Shown here piece after piece: positions 50,083-57,671 of a stretch of DNA of 64,000 nucleotides (positions are counted from its first letter, which is position 1; every line of letters starts with the position of its first letter). The DNA comes from an uncultured Bacteroidales bacterium (GTDB lineage Bacteria; Bacteroidota; Bacteroidia; Bacteroidales; Paludibacteraceae): positions 1 through 64,000 of the forward strand of contig CACZZL010000009.1 in NCBI GenBank assembly GCA_902785605.1, read 5' to 3'. The notes below the pieces were generated by a model, which had not been told where the DNA came from, searched no databases, and saw only the letters and a program-made list of their open reading frames with translations. Made by a program: the position numbers and the translations under genes.

Positions 50083-52347
50083 ATGAACAAAACTATCACT
50101 ATATTTTGTGTGTTGTTATGTGCCGCAGCGGTGCATGCCGCGACCGTCAACGTCTCCCCGGGATCGGGAACAATCAACACAGCTGTAAAAAATGCGGCGG
50201 ATGGTGATATACTTGTTTTAACGGACGGCACCTATTCCGAGTCTTCGGTCAAACCCACCGTCGCCATCACGATCCAAGCAGCCGACGGGACACAACCCGT
50301 TGTGAAACTCTCCGGCCGCTTTGAGGTAAAAGCGAACTTTACCTTGCAAGGCATCAATGTGATCAGTTCAGGAGAAGTGATTCGTATGGTCGATGCCACC
50401 ACACCGTACGACGTCACGGTCAGCGATTGTAACATGAGCGGATGTCAGAACTATTTCATCCGTGCCTACAGCTCCGCTGAAGCGCCGTACATCAATTCGC
50501 TTACGGTCACCAACTGCATCTTCTCCATGGAGCAAGATGGCGACACCGGTTCTCCCCGTGCGATTGCCTCCTCACGCATGCTGACGCAGATGAAGAGCCT
50601 CAGCGTCTCCAACTGTACATTCGACGGGAAGACCAACGGTTCCGGACGAATGATTTATCTCCATCCGGGAGATGGAATTGAGGAACCTCGTGCTCCCGAA
50701 GGAACGGTCACCATTGACCATTGTACCTTCTATAACAGCAAGGACACGCGCGGTGTATATATGGCGAATATAGATGGCGCCCATATATCCAACTGTATCT
50801 TCATGAACCCCGTGCAACGTGACAACACGGTCAGTTATGCGATGTACGGTACACATTCGCTTATCGAGAATAGTTTGGCTTGCAACGCGCCGATCAAGTA
50901 CTCCACCGGCGCGGTTGTATCACATTGCATCAACCGGAACCCCTATTTTGTAGATGCAGCGAACGGCAATTTCCAACTCTATTCCAACAGTCCGGCTATC
51001 CATGCCGCTACCGACGGTTCGAACCTTGGTGACCCGCGGTGGGGTGTATCTCCGGAGACCTACGACAACTCCAACGATCCGTACGAACCGTACAAAATGC
51101 CGTACTCGATGTCACCGACGACGAACTCCGTGAAGGTGCTTTGGCAGATGTCCGATGAGTTTGAACCCACCGAAGCATTGGTCATGTATGGAACGGACTC
51201 CACGAACCTCGACCAGCAGATCCTCACTTCCGACGGCTGGAACGTAGCCGACGAAGGATACGTGCATGTCGTCACACTCACCGGGCTCCAGCCGAACACC
51301 CGCTACTACTTCACCGTAGGTGCTTCCGCTACCCGCCGCTGCTCTAAGATCAGTTGGACCAAAACAGCTCCTGAAGCCGGCACCGCTTTCCGCTTCTTCT
51401 CCATCAGCGATATCCATGGTAATGCGTGCAACAACTGGTCAAACATGCAGGATTTCATCTGCAACCTCGACTGCGATATCGCACTCATGAACGGAGACTT
51501 CGTTTCCTCCAAAGGCGATGACCGCAACTGGAACAACTATTACTTCAAACCCGGAGAACCATTCCTCGGACAAGTGCCCTGCATGTCCTCGCCCGGAAAC
51601 CATGAGACCGGAGACCCGTTCACATTCCGCTGGTCTTCCTTCTACGACTATTTCCATCAGTTTAGCCATGAAGGCCCATCCGAAGGAGACACCATTGACC
51701 CGCGTGGAGAATCCTATTTCCACTTTGTTTATGGTAACATGGACGTAGTCGTTCTCAATATCAACGGCGATCCCTCATCCCCGAAATTCGATAAAAACAG
51801 CCGCCAATACGCGTGGGCAGATTCCATCCTTGGAGCGTGCACACAACCTTGGATCATCATCTGCCACCATGTGGGTGTACACACTACCGGCTATCACGGG
51901 CAGTGGGCAGACGAACCGCGGCGCATGGGTACCCTCTTTGAGAAACATGCCGCTCTCGGCAAACACATCATCTCCCTATCCGGTGACGACCACTCGTTCG
52001 AACACCTCTACAAAGATGGTGTCCACTACGTACGCCCCGGCTGCGGACGAGATGCGAACTACGACCAGCAGAAACAACTCAAAGACTGCCAATACTCGCT
52101 GTTCTATCGTCGTGTTTCCTGCTTCTCGACATTCGATATGGCTGCTGATGCCTCCGCTATCTATCTCACCGCCTATGACTCCGTCGGAACCGTCTTCTAT
52201 ACATACGAGTTCAAACAGGACACATGGGATCTGCCTTTCGTTCCCGAACAGGCACAAGTAACGCCGTACAAGTTCTTCCACGACGGAACAATCTATATAC
52301 GGCGTTCAAAAAACCTTTATACGACGGTAGGGCTCAAAGTAGAGTAA
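50083..52347 (+). CDS. secreted beta-helix/metallophosphoesterase with altered GHxH motif (754 aa)
   Basis: Signal peptide MNKTITIFCVLLCAAAVHA; ATG 50083 is chosen, although ATG 50065 overlaps the previous stop and is possible. Beta-helix about residues 20-330 (ADGDILVLTDGTYSE, TIDHCTFYNS), fibronectin-like domain (about 340-430), then a phosphoesterase: SISDIHGN (about 444), MNGDFVS, SPGNHETG, ICHHVG and LSGDDHSFEH (about 634). The last motif reads GDDH where the family has GHxH, so one metal-binding His is replaced by Asp. The tail YKFFHDGTIYIRRSKNLYT is a diverged sorting-like end. The 3' end overlaps the convergent CBM9-like gene by 14 nt. Confidence 0.85.
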   Translation: MNKTITIFCVLLCAAAVHAATVNVSPGSGTINTAVKNAADGDILVLTDGTYSESSVKPTVAITIQAADGTQPVVKLSGRFEVKANFTLQGINVISSGEVIRMVDATTPYDVTVSDCNMSGCQNYFIRAYSSAEAPYINSLTVTNCIFSMEQDGDTGSPRAIASSRMLTQMKSLSVSNCTFDGKTNGSGRMIYLHPGDGIEEPRAPEGTVTIDHCTFYNSKDTRGVYMANIDGAHISNCIFMNPVQRDNTVSYAMYGTHSLIENSLACNAPIKYSTGAVVSHCINRNPYFVDAANGNFQLYSNSPAIHAATDGSNLGDPRWGVSPETYDNSNDPYEPYKMPYSMSPTTNSVKVLWQMSDEFEPTEALVMYGTDSTNLDQQILTSDGWNVADEGYVHVVTLTGLQPNTRYYFTVGASATRRCSKISWTKTAPEAGTAFRFFSISDIHGNACNNWSNMQDFICNLDCDIALMNGDFVSSKGDDRNWNNYYFKPGEPFLGQVPCMSSPGNHETGDPFTFRWSSFYDYFHQFSHEGPSEGDTIDPRGESYFHFVYGNMDVVVLNINGDPSSPKFDKNSRQYAWADSILGACTQPWIIICHHVGVHTTGYHGQWADEPRRMGTLFEKHAALGKHIISLSGDDHSFEHLYKDGVHYVRPGCGRDANYDQQKQLKDCQYSLFYRRVSCFSTFDMAADASAIYLTAYDSVGTVFYTYEFKQDTWDLPFVPEQAQVTPYKFFHDGTIYIRRSKNLYTTVGLKVE

Positions 52348-52903
52348 TCTCTCCGAAGAACTGCGGACAATGGAAGTCCGGCTTCGGCAAATCAATCGGC
52401 TGCCAACTGACAAAATGAGGCTTTTTCGTCTTGTCAGCACAATTATAGAAGTTCGCTTTCAACGTTTGTGGGAAAGCGGGCTTCTTTTCCCGAAAGATCA
52501 GCCTCAGCGGAATGCGCAATTCCACCTCCCACGCAAACAGTCCGTCTTTCTCTTCAAATGCCTCTCTCGGGAACGTGCACTTGCGCTCAATTGTGCCCAT
52601 TTCATCGGAAGAAAACGGCACAACCTCTTCGGCTCGGCCTAACCGTCTTGAACCCACCATCGATCCAATACAATTACACTCGAAATTGCAATAGTGCTTA
52701 TCCCCCGGCACTTGACAGAAGAACTCCACACACGAGTCTTCCCACACCGGTCCCTGGTCCTCGGTCGTCACAGCACGTAACTGTTCTCCCCTCACCCGAT
52801 AGTGCAGATACAATGCCTCATGGTCATTGCTCACTTCCACACTCACTTCCGGCTTCTCCGGAAAAGATTCCGGCCAATTGACATTATTGATTGCACAAGT
52901 CAT
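52334..52903 (-). CDS. CBM9-like carbohydrate-binding protein, no signal peptide
   Basis: 189-aa beta-sandwich protein: VSVEVSNDHEALYLHYRV, GPVWEDSCVEFFCQV, NFECNCIGSMVGSRR, and CADKTKKPHFVSWQPID with the aromatic and acidic pattern of CBM9/DOMON-like domains. No signal peptide is seen, so it is probably cytoplasmic. It overlaps the NahK-like gene by 20 nt and is the last gene of that operon. It may bind a sugar or sugar phosphate; enzymatic activity is not indicated. Confidence 0.78.
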   Translation of the reverse strand: MTCAINNVNWPESFPEKPEVSVEVSNDHEALYLHYRVRGEQLRAVTTEDQGPVWEDSCVEFFCQVPGDKHYCNFECNCIGSMVGSRRLGRAEEVVPFSSDEMGTIERKCTFPREAFEEKDGLFAWEVELRIPLRLIFREKKPAFPQTLKANFYNCADKTKKPHFVSWQPIDLPKPDFHCPQFFGEITLL

Positions 52904-53966
52904 GGATAATTTGCTTCATTTGAGGTTCTACTTTCTCTTGCTCTTCCACCAAACGCAGCTGCGCTTTCGTTCGTACCAAATTGTGTTCCGGATACGCAAT
53001 CTTGTAATACGTATCTCCGTTCAACCAATCCGTGAAGAAACGCACTGTCTGCATATAACTCAGCAACCGACATCCGTACGGCAACAACTCTTTCTCCAAT
53101 TCCGTCAGGAACGTCGCCTCCTTTAGATATCCGCGCGCGTAGGCCTCAAAGATCTCCAGATCCACATGGATATTATCCACATTCGGATCATCCTCCAGAC
53201 CCGTGTTGGCCGCCGTACGCATGAAATCACCGAAGTCGCTGAACACGAATCCCGGCATCACCGTATCCAGATCCACAATACAGATCGGCCGGCCTTTCTC
53301 GTCAAACAGCACATTGTTCACCTTCGTGTCACAGTGGTTGATGTGTTTTTTCAATTTACCATCTCTGAACAACACCTCTGCCAGACACATCATCTCTCGG
53401 CGTTTATTGATCCAATCAATGATATCCTGGCTGGCTGCTTTTCGGCCTGCCTTATCCGCTGCCAACGCTTCGTCAAACTCCTGCAGACGGAACTCCATGT
53501 TATGGAAGTTCGGGATCGACTCACACAGCGCATTGAACGGCAGATCCGCCAACTGACGTTGGAAACAACCGAACGCCTGACCGGTCAACTCGGCCGACAT
53601 CGGGGTCACTTTCTCTTGCGAAGTAGCCGGCTCAACCAGCACATACAAACGCCAATAGTCTCCCTCCGGACTCTTGTAAAACAGTTTCCCCTCTTTGGTC
53701 GGAATCAGATGTAACACTTTGCGCTCAATATTCTCCTCACGGGCAATGAGCAGTTTCTCACGGATATGCGAGGTCACAATTTCAATGTTCCGCATCAGTC
53801 CTTCCACATCTTTGAAGATATGATGGTTGATGCGCTGCAAACAATACGAAGTCTCGCCGATTCGCTTCGCCGGAACAACAAACGAATCATTGATAAAACC
53901 GATACGCAGCGGTTGCGGTTCTTCCAATTCGTTCCAAATAGCAAAATGCTTTAATATATCTTTCAT
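52884..53966 (-). CDS. NahK-like N-acetylhexosamine 1-kinase / APH-fold kinase
   Basis: 360 aa of the aminoglycoside-phosphotransferase fold: YCLQRINHHIFKDVEGLMRN, the catalytic loop HCDTKVNNVLFDEKGRP with the Asp base, and the metal-binding IVDLDTVMPGFVFSDFGDFMR. These resemble N-acetylhexosamine 1-kinase of bifidobacteria, which phosphorylates GlcNAc or GalNAc at C1. ATG 53966 is chosen; the open frame continues 8 codons into a heptamer array through a TTG. It fits hexosamine salvage with the HAD phosphatase and the aga-type genes of the window. Confidence 0.87.
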   Translation of the reverse strand: MKDILKHFAIWNELEEPQPLRIGFINDSFVVPAKRIGETSYCLQRINHHIFKDVEGLMRNIEIVTSHIREKLLIAREENIERKVLHLIPTKEGKLFYKSPEGDYWRLYVLVEPATSQEKVTPMSAELTGQAFGCFQRQLADLPFNALCESIPNFHNMEFRLQEFDEALAADKAGRKAASQDIIDWINKRREMMCLAEVLFRDGKLKKHINHCDTKVNNVLFDEKGRPICIVDLDTVMPGFVFSDFGDFMRTAANTGLEDDPNVDNIHVDLEIFEAYARGYLKEATFLTELEKELLPYGCRLLSYMQTVRFFTDWLNGDTYYKIAYPEHNLVRTKAQLRLVEEQEKVEPQMKQIIHDLCNQ

Positions 53967-53979
53967 AATACTAAATTTT

Positions 53980-54609
53980 TCAATCTTCAATCTTCAATTT
54001 CAACTCCTCTATACTCTCGCACGTTTTCCAGCCTGCAAACTGCTCTCCCGCCTTGCGGTTTTTCTCGAGATCATCGACATAAATCGTGTGTGCACTGTCT
54101 ATCTTCGCCTCACGCACCACATGCTCAAAAATCTCCTGATTCGGCTTGGCCATATGCAGATGATGCGACGCAAAAACAGCATCGAAATACGAGCCTAATT
54201 GATATTGTTCCCAGATCGGATCCCAATGCAGCGCATTCGAATTGGACAACAGCACGGTCCGATACCCTTTCTTACGCAGCGCCGCAATATAATCCAATCG
54301 CTCTTGCGGTAACTCATCCAACATACTCAACCACGCAGCACGGATCTCCTCAATCGTCGTCCCTGCGTAGCAGTATTCCTGCAGACTCTTTAAAAAATCA
54401 TCGGTACTGATATTCCCGTACTCATAGTCATGCATCAACTGCTTCGTAGCCGCACTCACAGCGACCACTCCTTCCCCTTCATCATCGATACCCAACACAT
54501 TCCGCACATTCGCTTCACCCATCATGCGTTTGAAGTTCCCCACACAACGAGGCACATTCAGATTGATGATCACACCTCCTAAATCAAAGACAATAGTATT
54601 TACGTCCAT
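53980..54609 (-). CDS. HAD-superfamily sugar-phosphate phosphatase
   Basis: 209-aa HAD hydrolase, YihX-like. Motif I is VFDLGGVIINLN (nucleophile Asp, though the second position is Gly-Gly), motif II LLSNSNALHW, motif III with Lys in HMAKPNQEIF, and motif IV IYVDDLEKN. A helical cap lies between motifs I and II. Such enzymes dephosphorylate sugar phosphates, for example alpha-glucose 1-phosphate. The last codons (ELKLKIED) are encoded by the heptamer array at 53981-54001, and the gene overlaps the upstream DUF4832 gene by 26 nt. Confidence 0.88.
   Translation of the reverse strand: MDVNTIVFDLGGVIINLNVPRCVGNFKRMMGEANVRNVLGIDDEGEGVVAVSAATKQLMHDYEYGNISTDDFLKSLQEYCYAGTTIEEIRAAWLSMLDELPQERLDYIAALRKKGYRTVLLSNSNALHWDPIWEQYQLGSYFDAVFASHHLHMAKPNQEIFEHVVREAKIDSAHTIYVDDLEKNRKAGEQFAGWKTCESIEELKLKIED
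53981..54001 (+). repeat. heptamer array CAATCTT, CAATCTT, CAATTTC
   Basis: Three units at the HAD/NahK junction; they encode the C-terminus of the HAD protein and lie directly upstream of the kinase start. Confidence 0.75.
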
Positions 54610-56107
54610 CCGACATTAAAATATAAAAGATTCCATTCTCAATCACCTTGGTACATTGGACCTTGTCACTTTGTACATTTTCCACTCCTTCAGACGGCAA
54701 TTCTCCCGGATTCATCGGAGCATTTTGGCTAACGATCACAGTACAATTCAGTCGGTTATAGCCCGAACTTGCATCCCATACATTCACATTCGCACAACGT
54801 ACGGCATAACGCGGATCATTCTGAATCGACTCGTACTTGTCCGGCATCCACAGATATAACTGATAGGCACCTTCCTGCGCATTCTCCGGTATATCCACCT
54901 GTTCGTTGATCCAACTGATCTCCCCGTTCGGCAACCATCTTCTCGGATCGGCTTTCAGCTTCATTGTATACGAAGCCGATACCGCGCCAACTCCTTGCAT
55001 CACCAGATAAACCGGTCGCTCATTGTAGATCGGTGCATACCCGTCATTACGAACCCGTATCGTCACATTCATCTTACCACCGGGCGCTACTTCATCGGTA
55101 TACCGTCCGTCCAACAAATTATACCGATACCCCATATGCACATTCAACGTGTCATAAATACCGCTACTCTTCCATCTGCTCGTTACTTGCGTAGCATAAC
55201 TCTTGCCGCAGAACGACCAGTGGTACTTACTCATCTCCGACGGAGCTTTCGCATAGACCTGCTCTGCCAACGAATTGCTCTCCACATTCGTCTCGCCTCC
55301 ATTCGGCACATACAAAGTCTCTGTGGCTACATATTGACGCACCCTCGGATCATCGTCATTCGTGTTGCTGGCATACGTACCATCATTGCCCCAGTTGTTC
55401 AAGAACGCATCGTTGTGGCACCCCATCCTTGCTTTCTGCGTATTCTGAAACGCCTCTTCTGCCGTCAACGGATTGGAGTCATTCAGATACTCGGTCTTGA
55501 TCATCGGATAGCGGAACAAGACAAAACGGTCGGTCGGTACATTCTCAAACAAATACTGAATCACCAAGCGCCGATTCGCATTCATGTGCTGGCTCTCATT
55601 GCCGTAATTAGTCGTGTAGTACCACTCGCCCCAAGATCCGATGAAACCGGCCTCAATCACATAAATCACATCCGCATTAGCTGCCAGATGCGGCTTCAAC
55701 TGCTCCAAGTGACGTTGAACCCATTCCGGTGTCGCATCTACCTTGTCACTCTGACTCTCCGTATACGCAAAACGCAACACACACTTAATGCCGCAGTCGC
55801 GCAGTATCTGCATGTCTTCGTCAAAACCCGCAAGCACTTCGGACGGGATATCTTCAGCTTTGAACTTATTAAAATTATACAACACCATTACCAGCGTCAT
55901 CTGGTTGCTGCCGCCCCAGTTGTGGTCCAGATTGTTCTTAACCACGGTCGGGTGAGCAACCGACACTTTGTAACTCAACTCTTCAGTATAACCCCTTTCC
56001 GGATTTTTGAAGATCGTTGTATTGTCCGGTGTGTACATCACCACAACGGCTTGCATCGTCATGAACGCACCAAGCAGCATTCCTGCCAAACAAAGAACCT
56101 TTTTCAT
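54584..56107 (-). CDS. secreted DUF4832 protein with repeat-encoded linker (507 aa)
   Basis: Signal peptide MKKVLCLAGMLLGAFMTMQA. DUF4874-like region (IFKNPERGYTEELS, LRFAYTESQ, AGFIGSWGEWYYT, KARMGCHNDAF) and DUF4832 (GYRYNLLDGRYTDE, DPRRWLPNGEIS) follow the same plan as the protein at 1582-3522. Near the C-terminus the sequence VQSDKVQCTK is encoded by an octamer array (54648-54678), before a shortened tail VIENGIFYILMSDGRKYYCL. It heads an operon with HAD, NahK-like and CBM9-like genes, under a strong promoter. Confidence 0.83.
   Translation of the reverse strand: MKKVLCLAGMLLGAFMTMQAVVVMYTPDNTTIFKNPERGYTEELSYKVSVAHPTVVKNNLDHNWGGSNQMTLVMVLYNFNKFKAEDIPSEVLAGFDEDMQILRDCGIKCVLRFAYTESQSDKVDATPEWVQRHLEQLKPHLAANADVIYVIEAGFIGSWGEWYYTTNYGNESQHMNANRRLVIQYLFENVPTDRFVLFRYPMIKTEYLNDSNPLTAEEAFQNTQKARMGCHNDAFLNNWGNDGTYASNTNDDDPRVRQYVATETLYVPNGGETNVESNSLAEQVYAKAPSEMSKYHWSFCGKSYATQVTSRWKSSGIYDTLNVHMGYRYNLLDGRYTDEVAPGGKMNVTIRVRNDGYAPIYNERPVYLVMQGVGAVSASYTMKLKADPRRWLPNGEISWINEQVDIPENAQEGAYQLYLWMPDKYESIQNDPRYAVRCANVNVWDASSGYNRLNCTVIVSQNAPMNPGELPSEGVENVQSDKVQCTKVIENGIFYILMSDGRKYYCL
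54648..54678 (+). repeat. octamer-type array (TTGGTACA, TTGGACC, TTGTCACT, TTGTACAT) inside a gene
   Basis: Four units encode VQSDKVQCTK on the minus strand. The unit family and frame match the array at 8598-8628 in a glycosyltransferase gene. Confidence 0.65.
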
Positions 56108-56136
56108 ATAGATGGTATTTTTTTATGATTAGACCG

Positions 56137-56167
56137 CAAAGGTAGTGCTTTTTTTTTATATACGCAA
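56137..56167 (-). promoter_or_regulatory. promoter of the DUF4832-HAD-NahK operon
   Basis: On the minus strand TTG (56167-56165), 20 nt, TACCTTTG (56144-56137): a canonical promoter, with TTGCGTATATA as extended -33 region. Confidence 0.8.
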
Positions 56168-56215
56168 GATTTTTGTGCATTTTTACAACAATAGGACGAA
56201 AAAATGTTTTAAAAT

Positions 56216-56246
56216 TTGCATATATGCAATTTTTGTTGTAACTTTG
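56216..56246 (+). promoter_or_regulatory. rmlC promoter with palindromic -33 region
   Basis: TTG (56216-56218), 20 nt, TAACTTTG (56239-56246). The -33 box begins the palindrome TTGCATATATGCAA (56216-56229), as at the glycan operon promoter at 11653-11670. Confidence 0.8.
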
Positions 56247-56267
56247 CACGCTTTTTTGGAAACGAGT

Positions 56268-56816
56268 ATGAATATTATCAAAACTCCGATTGAGGGCCTG
56301 TTGGTCATTGAGCCCCAAGTGTTTAAAGATGCACGCGGATATTTCGTGGAGACCTACAACGAGCAACGCTACCGCGAAGCCGGTATTGATGCACAGTTTG
56401 TTCAAGATAACCAATCCTGTTCTTCCTACGGCGTGGTGCGCGGTTTACACTTCCAACGCCCCCCTTACACCCAAGCCAAACTGGTGTGCTGCACCGTCGG
56501 CCGCGTGTTGGACGTAGCTGTCGATCTGCGCAAGAACAGCCCCACTTACGGACAGTTGTACGGGGTCGAATTGAGTGAAGAGAACAAACGGCAATTTTTT
56601 ATTCCGAAAGGTTTCGCACACGGCTTCTCGGTCCTCAGCAACCAGGCTATCTTCACCTACAAGTGTGACAACCTCTACCACCCCGAAGCCGATGGAGGTA
56701 TCCTGCTCAACGATCCGGATCTCGCCATCAACTGGCAGATACCCGAAGAGCTGCGTATCATCAGCGACAAGGATACCAAACATCCCTTATTGAAGGACTT
56801 CGACAACCCTTTCTAA
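56268..56816 (+). CDS. rfbC: dTDP-4-dehydrorhamnose 3,5-epimerase
   Basis: 182-aa cupin-fold epimerase: PQVFKDARGYFVETYNE, QDNQSCSSYGVVRGLHFQRPP with the catalytic His, VLDVAVDLRKNSPTYG, and FIPKGFAHGFSVLS, then YKCDNLYHPEADGGI with the catalytic Tyr. All family motifs are intact. The start is ATG 56268; the open frame runs further upstream through the promoter. It supplies dTDP-L-rhamnose together with the next gene; rfbA and rfbB are not in the window. Confidence 0.97.
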   Translation: MNIIKTPIEGLLVIEPQVFKDARGYFVETYNEQRYREAGIDAQFVQDNQSCSSYGVVRGLHFQRPPYTQAKLVCCTVGRVLDVAVDLRKNSPTYGQLYGVELSEENKRQFFIPKGFAHGFSVLSNQAIFTYKCDNLYHPEADGGILLNDPDLAINWQIPEELRIISDKDTKHPLLKDFDNPF

Positions 56817-56831
56817 ATAGTACCTGTCTTT

Positions 56832-57671
56832 ATGAATATACTCATCACCGGCTGTAACGGACAATTAGGGAACGAGATGCGCGTACTCAGTGCACAGCAT
56901 CCCCGCCACAACTACTTCTTCACCGACGTAGCCGAATTGGATATCACCGACCGCCAAGCCGTCTCATCGTTTGTGACCGAGAACGCAATTGACCTCATCG
57001 TCAACTGCGCCGCTTACACCAACGTGGACAAAGCGGAAGAGGATGAAGCCACCGCGCTCAAGATCAACGCAGACGCGCTAGCTGTCTTGGGCAGTCAAGG
57101 TATACGGGTCATTCATATCTCTACCGACTACGTCTTCTCCGGGGACGAACATGTACCCTGCCGCGAGGCCGATCCGGTTGCTCCCCGTACTGCCTACGGG
57201 CGCACGAAGTTGGAAGGAGAGAAACGTCTTCTCGCCGTTTGTCCGGAAGCGGTCATTCTCCGCACTGCCTGGTTGTACTCGTCCTTCGGAAATAACTTCG
57301 TCAAGACCATGATACGGCTCGGTCAGGAGAAAGAGAGTCTCGGTGTCGTCTTTGACCAAATAGGTACCCCGACCTATGCAGCCGACCTCGCACAAGCGAT
57401 CTTCACCGTCATCGAGTCACCTGTTTGGCGTCCGGGCATCTACCATTTCACCAACGAAGGTGTGTGCTCATGGTACGACTTCACGCTCGCCATTCACGAG
57501 TTGGCAGGCATCACAAACTGTCGTGTTCGCCCGATTTTATCGGAAGAATATCAATACCGCACCCCGCGTCCGCACTATAGTGTGCTCGACAAATCGAAGT
57601 TCAAAAAGACTTTCGGAGCCGAGATCCCGCATTGGATGGACGGATTAAAAAGATGCATGGAAAAACTATGA
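56832..57671 (+). CDS. rfbD: dTDP-4-dehydrorhamnose reductase
   Basis: 279-aa short-chain dehydrogenase: NILITGCNGQLGNEMR binds NAD(P)H, VNCAAYTNVDKAEED and STDYVFSGDE follow, and the catalytic Tyr-x3-Lys is in TAYGRTKLEGE. The PTYAADLAQAI motif is typical of RmlD. It makes dTDP-L-rhamnose, likely for the glycan cluster. It lies 15 nt after rfbC and overlaps the next gene by 4 nt. Confidence 0.96.
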   Translation: MNILITGCNGQLGNEMRVLSAQHPRHNYFFTDVAELDITDRQAVSSFVTENAIDLIVNCAAYTNVDKAEEDEATALKINADALAVLGSQGIRVIHISTDYVFSGDEHVPCREADPVAPRTAYGRTKLEGEKRLLAVCPEAVILRTAWLYSSFGNNFVKTMIRLGQEKESLGVVFDQIGTPTYAADLAQAIFTVIESPVWRPGIYHFTNEGVCSWYDFTLAIHELAGITNCRVRPILSEEYQYRTPRPHYSVLDKSKFKKTFGAEIPHWMDGLKRCMEKL

